Positions 35,904-44,291 of a DNA stretch of 64,000 nucleotides are shown in pieces. Each line of letters opens with the position of its first letter. Position 1 is the first letter of the stretch. The stretch comes from a bacterium (GTDB lineage Bacteria > Cyanobacteriota > Vampirovibrionia > Obscuribacterales > Obscuribacteraceae). Where the stretch lies: positions 238,178 to 302,177 of the forward strand of contig WGMS01000014.1 in assembly GCA_016124935.1 (NCBI GenBank), given 5' to 3'. The notes below the pieces were generated by a model. The model had not been told where the DNA came from. It searched no databases and saw only the letters and a program-made list of their open reading frames with translations. Position numbers and translations under genes: made by a program.

Positions 35904-36593
35904 ATGTCAACGGCGGCATTTATCAAACGCCATATCTTCAGTTTGCCGTCTGAGCAGCTGTTCACGACCAGGGAGCTACTGCAGTATGGCACTCGCAATG
36001 CTGTCGACCTCACAATGTTCAAACTGGTGCGATCTGGCGCGATAACTCGAATAACATATGGAGTCTTTCAAAGGGCTCCACTTAGCGTCAGCCAGCCTGC
36101 AATAATCGACGTTGCCCGCGTAAAAGCATCTGCCTTCGGCAGAAGAATCTTCTCCTTTGGAGATACGGCAGCTTTTAAATCCGGCATGGCCAGTACGGAA
36201 CAATCTATAAACAAAGTCCGCTTCTATGTTGACGGCAGCACGACTTCCTTCCGGTGCGGAAAACTTACTATTGAATTTCGCTCTGCCTCACCACGAAAAA
36301 GATCCCTGGTTAACGACCGAATCGGATATTTGTTAAAAGCACTCTGGTATCTGGGTCCCTTTAATATAGATGAAGACCGACTCAAATCCTTGCGCTTTGA
36401 CCGGATCGAGAAAAGGGTCTTGCATGCCCGGGGAAGCCAGATGCCGGATTGGCTGCGACGAAGCCTTCCGGCTCAGATAAATTGCAAGTTCAGGGACTAT
36501 AGCGTTTTTGGAACCCCGATAATCGAAACCCCGGAGTCGGCTCTTACTTGGATCAGCCGTGTCTCCGGGGGACGTTCAGTCATATTCTATTGA
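35904..36593 (+). CDS. AbiEi/DUF6088-like antitoxin or regulator without toxin gene
   Basis: 229 residues. The N-terminus (FTTRELLQYGTRNAVDLTMF, VRSGAITRITYGVF) is the winged-helix of the type IV antitoxin AbiEi domain, and the remainder (RIFSFGDTAAFKSG, LTIEFRSASPRKR) matches the C-terminal part of DUF6088-type proteins. GGAG lies eight bases before the ATG. In AbiE systems the antitoxin represses its own operon and the adjacent AbiEii nucleotidyltransferase is the toxin. No nucleotidyltransferase follows: the next gene is a converging MerC-like gene. The family call is moderately good, the antitoxin role is inferred. Confidence 0.7.
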   Translation: MSTAAFIKRHIFSLPSEQLFTTRELLQYGTRNAVDLTMFKLVRSGAITRITYGVFQRAPLSVSQPAIIDVARVKASAFGRRIFSFGDTAAFKSGMASTEQSINKVRFYVDGSTTSFRCGKLTIEFRSASPRKRSLVNDRIGYLLKALWYLGPFNIDEDRLKSLRFDRIEKRVLHARGSQMPDWLRRSLPAQINCKFRDYSVFGTPIIETPESALTWISRVSGGRSVIFY

Positions 36594-36643
36594 GATGGTA
36601 TCGTTGGCGATGCCGATGCCAATTAACTGGATTACCAACCAGA

Positions 36644-37057
36644 TTAATGGTGGTGGTGATGACAGCTGCAAGCAAGCAATTTCTTATTTTCTAGATTTGC
36701 TTTGATTAGAAGAAAACTAACCGCCAGGGTCATGGCGACATGTACCGCTTGATCAAGTCTTTCTCCTGCAAAGCTCACGAAGAAAAGCAGAGAGATCCCG
36801 CTACCGAAGAGAATCAGAACACGCCGGTTCCTGTGGCGGAGAAAACCTGGAAGAATTGCGGTCATGCATATTCCCAGGACGATGAGAGCGATCATCTGGT
36901 CGCTTATTCCGTGCATTATTTGCTTGACGGAAACGAAGGGAAGAAGAATCGCCATCGCCGGTAGTACGATGCAATCGAACAGGCAGATAATCGGCGCTAT
37001 GATGGAAAGAACGTCAATAAAATCTTTCCACCGCTCTTGGTTGAGAAGGTGTTTCAT
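36644..37057 (-). CDS. MerC-like membrane metal protein with natural poly-His tail
   Basis: 137 residues from the ATG at 37057; an in-frame TTG at 37099 would add 14. Four hydrophobic helices are visible. The first contains IICLFDCIVLPAMAIL, matching the MerC cysteine pair followed by proline; MerC moves mercuric ions inward across the membrane. The C-terminus ends CSCHHHHH, a soft-metal and transition-metal ligand cluster expected to face the cytoplasm. No merA or merR is nearby, so the metal may not be mercury. No ribosome binding site is obvious for either start. Confidence 0.75.
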   Translation of the reverse strand: MKHLLNQERWKDFIDVLSIIAPIICLFDCIVLPAMAILLPFVSVKQIMHGISDQMIALIVLGICMTAILPGFLRHRNRRVLILFGSGISLLFFVSFAGERLDQAVHVAMTLAVSFLLIKANLENKKLLACSCHHHHH

Positions 37058-37099
37058 GATGGTGCTGTGTGCGTTTCGATAGGTTGGACGATTCGTCAA

Positions 37100-37709
37100 G
37101 AATACATTAACAGTCCCTTATAGTCATTGCTTGACATCGCTCAAAATCGACCATTTACATCCGCCCGATTTAAATCTGCCACAGAAATTTGTCATCCCAA
37201 ATCCAGCTTTGCAACAGTCTCAAGCTCAATTGAACTCGATGCCGATCCCATCTTTACGACATCGACGCAAGATCCTTAATTTCGCTTTAATTTGCTCCAG
37301 CCATCGGAATTGAAACCGCTGGCAATCCAGCTAGTTGTATTCCCTTTGTAAAACACTAATCTGGGATTACTTTTCCCGCCTCGGCGCACTTCTCGATCCT
37401 TCCATTGCGGTCTCGGGCGGCCACTTTGTTGGGGGCTGGTTCGAATATCCAAATTCAAGAGAGCTCGGTTTGGAAATGTAGAACCTTGCTTAGTCTTCGG
37501 CTTCGAGAAGCCTTCCGGGATAATCCTCTCGATCCAGTGATACTAGGACATAGCAGCTATTGTCACTGTGATATTCTGGTGAGAGTTCGACCTCCAAACA
37601 GATATCAGTCAGTGCTGCAGGCTGGGGCGCCGCCGGATGGTTCGAGTCAAGCCCCGGGAGTCCTTTATATAAGCAGGCTTCGATTTAGTAAATGCCGCGG
37701 GAGTGGTCT
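37100..37709. other. Long intergenic region before the SPFH operon
   Basis: About 610 bases without a convincing gene. The minus strand holds a 58-codon frame without ATG (about 37483-37656; includes LTDICLEVELSPEYHSDNS) with protein-like composition, and beyond its stop further short open stretches, possibly a decayed gene. T-arm-like GGTTCGAGTC occurs at 37642-37651, a ten-base match to tRNA-Arg. The operon promoter presumably lies near the 3' end of this region. Confidence 0.4.
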
Positions 37710-38708
37710 ATGTTCAACATGTTCAAAAAACAGTTCATTGATGTCATCGATTGGACCGAGGATGACGAAGATGTCCTCGCCTATCGCTATCCGGTCATGG
37801 ATATGGAGATTCAGACCGGTGCCCAGTTAACGGTTCGCGAATCCCAGATGGCGGTTTTCGTCAACGAAGGAAGTCTGGCAGATGTTTTCAGCCCTGGACG
37901 GTATGAACTCTCTACCAAAACCCTCCCTATTCTCACTAACCTTTTGAACTGGGACAAAGCTTTCAAATCGCCCTTCAAGTCCGACGTCTATTTCTTCTCC
38001 ACAAGAGAGAAAGTCGATCAGCGCTGGGGTACTCAACAGCCTATTACAATCCGGGATAAAGAATTCGGCCCGATTCGGCTGCGCGCCTTCGGTACCTTCT
38101 CTTATAAAATCGAAGAGCCCAGCACTTTCCACCAGAAGCTGAGCGGTACCCGGGAGCGTTACACCGTATCGGAACTCGACGGGCAGCTGCGTTCTTTGAT
38201 TGTGACCACCATCGCCTCTAAATTCGGTGGTGGCGACATCGCCTTCCTCGATATGGCAGCCAATCAGACCAAACTCTCCGAAGAGATGAAAAAAGAGCTC
38301 GATCTCGCTTTCTTCGAGTATGGGCTGAAGCTCTGTACTTTCCTGGTTCAATCGATAACGCTGCCGGAAGAGTTGCAGCAGTACCTGGACAAACAGTCCT
38401 CCATGAATCTTGTGGGTGACCTGAATAAATACGCCACTTTCCAGGCTGCCGACAGCATCAAGGATGCAGCCCAGAACGATGGTGGTCTTGCCGGAGCTGG
38501 TGTTGGACTTGGTGCAGGAGCAGCTCTGGGTCAGGCCTTTGCCTCTGCTCTCGGTGGTGGTGTCCAGGGCGGTCAGCAAGCTGCTTCTCAGAAGGATGAA
38601 GATCCTTTCGAGCTTCTTGAAAAATTGCAGGGACTGCTTGATAAAGGGATTATCAATCAGGAAGAGTTCGATTCGAAGAAGGCGGATATCCTTAAGAGAA
38701 TTTCTTGA
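37710..38708 (+). CDS. SPFH (band-7) protein with C-terminal SHOCT domain
   Basis: 332 residues from ATG 37710 (an ATG at 37692 adds six). Residues 1-230 are an SPFH domain of the YdjI/virion-core-like group: VDQRWGTQQPITIRDKEFGP, RLRAFGTFSYKIEEP and the FGLKLCTFLVQSI-like block. A Gly/Ala/Gln-rich linker (about 265-300) leads to a SHOCT motif DPFELLEKLQGLLDKGIINQ. These proteins associate with membranes in microdomains and often sit in envelope-stress loci. The next gene starts in the TGATG overlap. First gene of the operon, so probably the platform on which the other products assemble. Confidence 0.9.
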   Translation: MFNMFKKQFIDVIDWTEDDEDVLAYRYPVMDMEIQTGAQLTVRESQMAVFVNEGSLADVFSPGRYELSTKTLPILTNLLNWDKAFKSPFKSDVYFFSTREKVDQRWGTQQPITIRDKEFGPIRLRAFGTFSYKIEEPSTFHQKLSGTRERYTVSELDGQLRSLIVTTIASKFGGGDIAFLDMAANQTKLSEEMKKELDLAFFEYGLKLCTFLVQSITLPEELQQYLDKQSSMNLVGDLNKYATFQAADSIKDAAQNDGGLAGAGVGLGAGAALGQAFASALGGGVQGGQQAASQKDEDPFELLEKLQGLLDKGIINQEEFDSKKADILKRIS

Positions 38709-39346
38709 TGCTCACCCTCAACTGCACATCCTGTGGAGCCGAAGTGTTTTTTCGCTCCAGGTCATCGGTTTTTGCCGTTTGTGGTTTTTGCAAATCCACC
38801 CTTGTGCGCAAGGACATGAATCTGGAGCTGCTGGGCAAGATGGCGGATTTGCAATACGATCTCACCCCGATTCAGCTGGGCACCTCCGGCAAGCATGATG
38901 GCAAGAGCTTCGATGTGATCGGACGTTTGAAAGTATCCTATAGCGACGGCTTCTGGAATGAATGGTATGTCCTTTTCAATGACGGCAAAACCGGTTGGTT
39001 GGCCGAAGCCCAGGGCTTCCTTGCTCTTTGCTTCACCCGGGAGAATGTCGAGATTCCTTCTTCCCGGGTGATCAAACCGGGACTGGTGATAGATCTCGAT
39101 CCCCGCGGACAAACAGGTTCATTTCAGGTCGAGGATATCCGCGAGGTCAAGTGTATTTATTCCGAAGGAGAGCTGCCTGTCAATGCCGTCCAGGGACGGG
39201 AATCCCTCAGCGTAGACCTGGCTAATTCCGACGGTGATTTTGCCTCGATAGAATACGCCAAAGGTGAAGACCGGGTTTTCGTAGGAAAGTATATCGATTT
39301 CGACGATTTCAAGTTTCGTGATCTCAGGAGGATAGATGGCTGGTAA
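38708..39346 (+). CDS. DUF4178 protein with N-terminal zinc ribbon (copy A)
   Basis: 212 residues. The N-terminus has two CxxC pairs (LNCTSCGAEVFF, FAVCGFCKSTLV) forming a zinc ribbon, followed by a DUF4178 domain (about 50-205): SFDVIGRLKVSYSDGFWNEW, YVLFNDGKTGWLAEAQGFLA. DUF4178 has no known activity but recurs beside SPFH, DUF350 and spermidine-synthase-like genes. The ATG overlaps the SPFH stop by one base, and the end overlaps the next paralogue by 11 bases, indicating coupled translation. No membrane segment, so it is probably cytoplasmic and recruited. Confidence 0.88.
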   Translation: MLTLNCTSCGAEVFFRSRSSVFAVCGFCKSTLVRKDMNLELLGKMADLQYDLTPIQLGTSGKHDGKSFDVIGRLKVSYSDGFWNEWYVLFNDGKTGWLAEAQGFLALCFTRENVEIPSSRVIKPGLVIDLDPRGQTGSFQVEDIREVKCIYSEGELPVNAVQGRESLSVDLANSDGDFASIEYAKGEDRVFVGKYIDFDDFKFRDLRRIDGW

Positions 39347-40697
39347 CGACCAAGCTCCTGGGATGGGAGGCGGCTCCCGGGAACCGCAGCGCGGTCCTTC
39401 GGGCGATAAACCCGCCCTCAATACTTTCACCTGCACCAATTGCGGTGCTTCCATCACTGTGCGTTATCTGGGCCATTCTCTTTCAGTGGTTTGCGAGTCC
39501 TGTCGATCAGTGCTCGACGCCCGGGACGAGAATCTCCGGGTGGTCGATAAGCACTTCAGAATCACCCAGCAGTTCAAACCTAAAATCCCCCTGGGCGCTA
39601 GAGGCACCCTGAGAGGGCGGCAATGGGAGGTAATCGGTTTCCTGGTCCGCCAGGACGCAGTCAGTTATTTCGCCTGGGAAGAGTATCTTCTTTTCAATCC
39701 TTACTATGGCTATCGTTGGCTTACCCTCAATAACGGACACTGGTCGCTGGTCACCATGCTGAAGCGTAAGCCGGAAGCCTGGGGCAAGTACTATGCCGCC
39801 GGCACCGAATCCACCGCCAAGTTCGATGGCAAAGAGTACAAACTCTTCTACCTGGGCAAAGCCTCAGTCCTTTATGTGCTGGGTGAATTCTACTGGACGG
39901 TGAGAGTAGGTTCGGAAGCCAACATGGCAGACTATATCTGCCCTCCCTATATGCTCTCCCGGGAAGGCGACAAGAATGAGAATGTCTGGAGTCAATCGGA
40001 ATATATAGATGCAAAAGAGATAAAGAAAGCTTTCAAAGAGATTGAAGAGCTTCCTCTTGCCATAGGGATCGCCCCCAATCAACCCACCGAATCTAAAAAA
40101 GTGATGCCGATGGTGACCATGCTCTGGGTCACCTTTCTGGTGCTTCTCTTCTGCCTTCAGACCATCCATATGACCGGTGCCCGCAACGAGCGGGTCCTGG
40201 CCAAGACCTATTCGTTTACCACTAACACCCAGAACCCTGCTGTCACCACTCCTACTTTCAAGCTGGAGAAGAAGAAAGCCAACGTTCAAATCGAAGTGAG
40301 AGCCGATGTCGATAACTCCTGGTTCTATGTATACGGCGAGCTGGTCAATGATGACAACGACCTTACCTATACTTTCGAACGCACCATAGAGTATTACCAT
40401 GGCTATGAGGGCGGCGAGTCCTGGAGCGAAGGAAGCCGTCAAAGCAGTTTCATTATCTCTTCGGTGCCGGAAGGCAACTATTATCTCAACCTCTATACTC
40501 AGAGCGGAGACTACAAAGTCCTCGATACCAAGAGCTTCGATATTCAAGTGGACAGAGATGTCTCCACCTATGCCAACTTCTTCTGGAGCCTTCTGTTTCT
40601 GAGCTTTATTCCGATTATCATCTGGTTCCGTACCTATACCGACGAAGTGATGCGCTGGTCGGACAGTGACTTCTCCCCCTATCAGAGCGATGAGTAA
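39336..40697 (+). CDS. DUF4178 protein with zinc ribbon and C-terminal transmembrane module (copy B)
   Basis: 453 residues. After a Gly/Pro-rich start, TFTCTNCGASITV and LSVVCESCRSVLD form a zinc ribbon. DUF4178 covers about 75-240 (GTLRGRQWEVIGFLVRQDAV, AWEEYLLFNPYYGYRWL). A membrane helix at about 253-272 (MLWVTFLVLLFCLQTIH) leads to an extracytoplasmic beta-rich domain (about 285-400, NSWFYVYGELVNDDNDLTY), then a second helix (about 410-428) and an acidic tail. Paralogue A lacks the membrane part. AGGAGG lies five bases before the ATG. It could sense the periplasm and signal to the cytoplasmic ribbon side. Confidence 0.85.
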   Translation: MAGNDQAPGMGGGSREPQRGPSGDKPALNTFTCTNCGASITVRYLGHSLSVVCESCRSVLDARDENLRVVDKHFRITQQFKPKIPLGARGTLRGRQWEVIGFLVRQDAVSYFAWEEYLLFNPYYGYRWLTLNNGHWSLVTMLKRKPEAWGKYYAAGTESTAKFDGKEYKLFYLGKASVLYVLGEFYWTVRVGSEANMADYICPPYMLSREGDKNENVWSQSEYIDAKEIKKAFKEIEELPLAIGIAPNQPTESKKVMPMVTMLWVTFLVLLFCLQTIHMTGARNERVLAKTYSFTTNTQNPAVTTPTFKLEKKKANVQIEVRADVDNSWFYVYGELVNDDNDLTYTFERTIEYYHGYEGGESWSEGSRQSSFIISSVPEGNYYLNLYTQSGDYKVLDTKSFDIQVDRDVSTYANFFWSLLFLSFIPIIIWFRTYTDEVMRWSDSDFSPYQSDE

Positions 40698-40720
40698 TTA
40701 ATGATGACCAGGAGGTTGAA

Positions 40721-40861
40721 TTGTTAGTCAAAGGTTACGCCGCTTTCGGCGTATTGATTCTGGTTCTTTTCTTTTTTGCCTGCCAGGACGGCAGGCAGAT
40801 AATCGATCCCTTTGGCATCTCGCCAAGCAGACCGACCGGCCCCGGTCAAGTTCACAAATAA
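40721..40861 (+). CDS. 46-residue membrane peptide, TTG start
   Basis: TTG at 40721 sits six bases after a perfect AGGAGG, in the gap between copy B and the DUF350 gene. The product LLVKGYAAFGVLILVLFFFACQ is a hydrophobic helix ending FFAC, a weak lipobox-like site, then a polar Pro-rich tail (DGRQIIDPFGISPSRPTGPG). The frame closes with TAA at 40861. Other DUF350 operons carry a small lipoprotein-like gene at this point, so it may be a degenerate member. Too short for most gene callers, supported here by its ribosome binding site and position. Confidence 0.65.
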   Translation: MLVKGYAAFGVLILVLFFFACQDGRQIIDPFGISPSRPTGPGQVHK

Positions 40862-40887
40862 GTCTAACGACAGAAGGAGTATCAATA

Positions 40888-41106
40888 GTGGAACAAATAT
40901 TTGCCCTGAAGCACCTGGTGTCTGCGGTGGTCTATTCTTTTTTAGGCGTGATTATTCTGATTCTCGCTTTCATCGTCTTCGATGCGCTCACCCCGGGCAA
41001 ATTGTGGCATGAAATCGTCCAGGAGAAGAACACGCCGCTTGCCATTGCAGTTGGTGCCACAATAATCGCCCTTGGAATGATTATCGCCTCGGCAGTTCAC
41101 GGATAA
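40888..41106 (+). CDS. DUF350 (YjfL-like) small membrane protein
   Basis: 72 residues, two hydrophobic helices: HLVSAVVYSFLGVIILILAF and TPLAIAVGATIIALGMIIA, with the charged loop LTPGKLWHEIVQEKN between. This is half of the usual four-helix DUF350 protein, a single repeat. GTG start, AAGGAG about eight bases upstream. The next gene begins six bases after the stop. DUF350 proteins are found with polyamine- and phage-shock-related genes; no biochemical role is known. The ring-like TP..LA.A pattern after the loop is typical. Confidence 0.88.
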   Translation: MEQIFALKHLVSAVVYSFLGVIILILAFIVFDALTPGKLWHEIVQEKNTPLAIAVGATIIALGMIIASAVHG

Positions 41107-41112
41107 ATCATT

Positions 41113-42630
41113 ATGACCTGGGCGCTGCTGATTACAGCTTTCGTCATTTCGACCTGCGGTCTCATCTACGAATTGATTGCCGGAACTGTTGCCAGCTATC
41201 TGCTCGGAGATTCGGTCACTCAATTCTCCACCATTATCGGAGTCTATCTCTTCTTCATGGGAGTGGGCTCTTTCCTGTCTAAATACGTAGAAAAGAACAT
41301 CATCCTCACCTTTGTCCAGGTCGAGTTACTGGTGGGGCTGGTGGGCGGATCTTCGGCTACCATTCTTTTCTTCATGTTCGAGTACGTAGAGAACTTTCGT
41401 ATCCTGCTTTATAGTCTGGTCGGTATCATTGGAGTGCTTATCGGCATCGAGATTCCGCTATTGATGCGGATATTGAAAGGACAGCTAGAGTTCAAAGATC
41501 TTGTCTCCAAGGTCTTTACTTTCGACTATGTCGGAGCCCTTTTGGCGTCTCTGGTATTTCCCCTGGTGCTGGTACCTTATCTTGGTCTGGTGCGATCCTC
41601 TTTTCTGTTTGGAATATTCAATGTCCTGGTGGCAATTTGGACTCTGCATCTCTTTCGCAAAGAGATCCCCTGGCTGAACAGCATGCGCACCATAGCCTTT
41701 ACTCTGGTGGTCGGGCTCACGCTCGGATTTGCTTTTTCCGAAAAGCTGGTGAAAATGGCCGAGACCACGAGCTATCATGAACATATCATCTATTCCAAAT
41801 CCTCTCCCTATCAGCGCATAGTAATCACCGGCGGCAAGCGCTTCAAGCTTTTTCTAAATGGAAATCTGCAATTCAACTCCCAGGATGAATATCGCTATCA
41901 CGAGGCTCTCATCCATCCTGCCCTGGGCTCTTTGCCGGAAGCGAAGAAGGTCCTCATTCTGGGCGGCGGTGACGGCATGGCCGCCCGGGAGATTCTCAAA
42001 TATCCCCAGGTGGAATCCATTACTCTGGTAGATCTGGACCCTGCTCTGACCAATCTTTTCAGCAAACAGAAGTTGTTTATCGAACTCAATCAAGACAGCC
42101 TGAACAGTCCCAGGGTAAAAGTGATTAACAAAGACGCCTTTGTCTGGTTGCGCCATTGCAAGCAGAAGTTCGATCTGGTGGTGGTCGACTTTCCCGACCC
42201 CAGCAATTTTTCCCTGGGTAAGCTCTATACCGATACTTTTTACCGCCAGGTGAAGAAGGTGGTCAACCCCGATTCTCTGGTGGTGATCCAGAGCACCTCT
42301 CCTTATTTCGCCAGGAACTCATTCTGGTGCGTGGTCTCCACCCTGGAGTCGGTCGGTTTCAAAACCATACCCTACCACGCCTATGTGCCCTCCTTCGGCG
42401 ACTGGGGCTATATTATCGCCTGGGAAGGCGGAGCTTCCGATTCCGCCGGTTTTCAGTTCGGTCATCATTATCCGAGTGGTCTCAAATATGTCTCTAAAGA
42501 TTCGGTGGCATCGATGCTCGACTTTCCGGCCGACATGAAACCCTCGGTCAGAGAGGTTAATAAGCTGAACAACCAGTCCCTGGTGCATCTATTCGAAGCC
42601 GAGTGGGATGAATATGCCGAAACCTTCTGA
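41113..42630 (+). CDS. Membrane-anchored spermidine-synthase-like aminopropyltransferase
   Basis: 505 residues. Seven hydrophobic helices fill the first 205 residues (LLITAFVISTCGLIYELIAG, TFDYVGALLASLVFPLVLV). The cytoplasmic C-terminal domain (about 225-470) has the SpeE fold: YQRIVITGGKRFKLFLNGNL, LILGGGDGMAAREILKYPQ and VDLDPALT binding decarboxylated S-adenosylmethionine, and VVVDFPDPSNFSLGKLYTD with the catalytic Asp. This fused form differs from soluble SpeE and is found in DUF350/DUF4178 operons. The substrate may be a polyamine or another amine near the membrane. ATG start; the FAD gene overlaps its last 23 bases. Confidence 0.92.
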   Translation: MTWALLITAFVISTCGLIYELIAGTVASYLLGDSVTQFSTIIGVYLFFMGVGSFLSKYVEKNIILTFVQVELLVGLVGGSSATILFFMFEYVENFRILLYSLVGIIGVLIGIEIPLLMRILKGQLEFKDLVSKVFTFDYVGALLASLVFPLVLVPYLGLVRSSFLFGIFNVLVAIWTLHLFRKEIPWLNSMRTIAFTLVVGLTLGFAFSEKLVKMAETTSYHEHIIYSKSSPYQRIVITGGKRFKLFLNGNLQFNSQDEYRYHEALIHPALGSLPEAKKVLILGGGDGMAAREILKYPQVESITLVDLDPALTNLFSKQKLFIELNQDSLNSPRVKVINKDAFVWLRHCKQKFDLVVVDFPDPSNFSLGKLYTDTFYRQVKKVVNPDSLVVIQSTSPYFARNSFWCVVSTLESVGFKTIPYHAYVPSFGDWGYIIAWEGGASDSAGFQFGHHYPSGLKYVSKDSVASMLDFPADMKPSVREVNKLNNQSLVHLFEAEWDEYAETF

Positions 42631-44281
42631 CTCGGATGACACCAGAATCAAGCGCTCGACATTTTTGAAGGGCTTAATCGGTCTCGCCATAGCCGGTGGC
42701 ACCGGCAAATTCCTCTATGATCGCTACAATACCCTGGCTCATGTGCCTGTCCGCCTTCTGGGTCCTTCTATGGACTTCGGGCATATGGTCAGGGACGGTT
42801 CTCTGAAGCTAGATCCAAATGCGCCGGTCTCAAAAAAGGTCAAAGTCTTGATTATAGGCGGCGGCATTGCCGGATTGTCCGCCGGCTGGTGGTTGAAAAA
42901 AGAGGGAATCGAAGACTTCATGCTGCTCGAGCTGGAAGGTAAAACCGGCGGCAATTCAGCTAGCGGCGAAAATCGTGTCAGTGCTTATCCAAGGGGAGCG
43001 CATTATATTCCCCTGGCTAACGCCGAATCGACCTATGTCCGAATGCTTTTTCAGGAGTTGGGCATCATCGAGACCGTCGACGCTACCGGTATCGCTACCT
43101 ATAATGATCTCTATCTCTGTCACGATCCCGAAGAGCGCCTTTTCAAGGACGGCTCCTTTCAAGAAGGGCTTGTGCCGAATCGTGGGCTGAGGCCCGAGGA
43201 GAAAGCCGAGATAGAGCGGTTCTTCAAAGTAATTGTCGATTATAGAAACAGAAGAGGCTCCGATGGTAAGCCGGCTTTCGCCATTCCGCTCGATTTGAGC
43301 TCCCGAGACGAAGAGTTTCTCGCCCTGGATAAAATGTCGATGGAGCAGTGGCTCAAACAGAACAATTTTTCCGCCCGGCCCTTGCTCTGGTATGTGGACT
43401 ATTGCACCAGGGACGACTACGGTGCTAAGCCCGCCGATGTCTCGGCCTGGGCCGGCATTCATTATTTTGCCGGACGCCGTGGCAGGGCAGCCAACGCCGA
43501 GCAGAACGCGGTGGTGACCTGGCCCCAGGGAAATGGTTTTGTTGTGCAGAAACTGACGGAGAAACTGGCTTCCCATATCACCACCGATGCCTGTGTTTTC
43601 CATATCGAATCTAAAGCGGATGCGGTAAGGACAGCCTATATAGATCGTAAGAGCCGAAAGACTTTCTTGATAGAGGCCGATCATCTGATATTCGCCTGCC
43701 CGCGCTTTATATTGCCCCGGGTATTGAAGCAGGATGCTTCCAAGAAATCGATTGACCTGGACTATGTCAAAGAGGTCGTCTATCCTCCGTGGATGGTGGC
43801 AAATATCACCTTGCGCAGCCTGCCGCCAGCAAGAGGCATCGCCCGCGCCTGGGACAATGTCTGCTACCTGAGCGACTCGCTTGGCTATGTGGTCGCAACC
43901 CATCAGAACATCTCCACCAGGTTATCATCGCCCACGGTTATCACCTATTATTATCCCCTCGCCGATAGAAGACCTGACAACGGCAGGATGGCTCTTTACA
44001 GGGCCGATCCGGAGGACTGGAAAGAGTCCATCGTCGAAGATCTGATGCGCATGCATCCCACCATCGACCGTTATATAGAGTCCATCGAGCTCTGGCCCTG
44101 GGGGCATGGTATGGTCAGCCCCGGATTGGGTTATATCTGGGGCGATACCCGGCAGAAACTCTTGCAGGATCTGGACAGGATCGTTTTTGCCCATTCCGAT
44201 ATGAGCGGCATCTCTAATTTTGAGGAGAGTCAGTATCGCGGTGTCGAGGCGGCGATTAAAGTGAAAGCGCAATTGAGTTAA
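42608..44281 (+). CDS. FAD-dependent amine-oxidase-type oxidoreductase with Tat-like signal
   Basis: 557 residues. The N-terminus RIKRSTFLKGLIGLAIAGG resembles a twin-arginine signal in which the first Arg is Lys, followed by a hydrophobic segment, so export with bound FAD is plausible. The dinucleotide fold VKVLIIGGGIAGLSAGWWLK with GGNSASGENR downstream marks the FAD-binding amine oxidase/phytoene-desaturase group. Substrate residues cannot be named. ATG overlaps the spermidine-synthase-like gene by 23 bases; an ATG at 42614 is an alternative. In a polyamine operon the obvious hypothesis is oxidation of an aminopropyl product, but other amines fit. Confidence 0.85.
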   Translation: MNMPKPSDSDDTRIKRSTFLKGLIGLAIAGGTGKFLYDRYNTLAHVPVRLLGPSMDFGHMVRDGSLKLDPNAPVSKKVKVLIIGGGIAGLSAGWWLKKEGIEDFMLLELEGKTGGNSASGENRVSAYPRGAHYIPLANAESTYVRMLFQELGIIETVDATGIATYNDLYLCHDPEERLFKDGSFQEGLVPNRGLRPEEKAEIERFFKVIVDYRNRRGSDGKPAFAIPLDLSSRDEEFLALDKMSMEQWLKQNNFSARPLLWYVDYCTRDDYGAKPADVSAWAGIHYFAGRRGRAANAEQNAVVTWPQGNGFVVQKLTEKLASHITTDACVFHIESKADAVRTAYIDRKSRKTFLIEADHLIFACPRFILPRVLKQDASKKSIDLDYVKEVVYPPWMVANITLRSLPPARGIARAWDNVCYLSDSLGYVVATHQNISTRLSSPTVITYYYPLADRRPDNGRMALYRADPEDWKESIVEDLMRMHPTIDRYIESIELWPWGHGMVSPGLGYIWGDTRQKLLQDLDRIVFAHSDMSGISNFEESQYRGVEAAIKVKAQLS

Positions 44282-44291
44282 TATTAGGACC

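Noticed and set aside
37405..37830. 141-codon plus-strand frame into the SPFH gene
   Set aside because: Overlaps the SPFH start in another frame and has low-complexity Arg/Ser composition.
42956..43903. 315-codon frame antisense to the FAD oxidoreductase gene
   Set aside because: The FAD gene has a clear dinucleotide fold and operon position.
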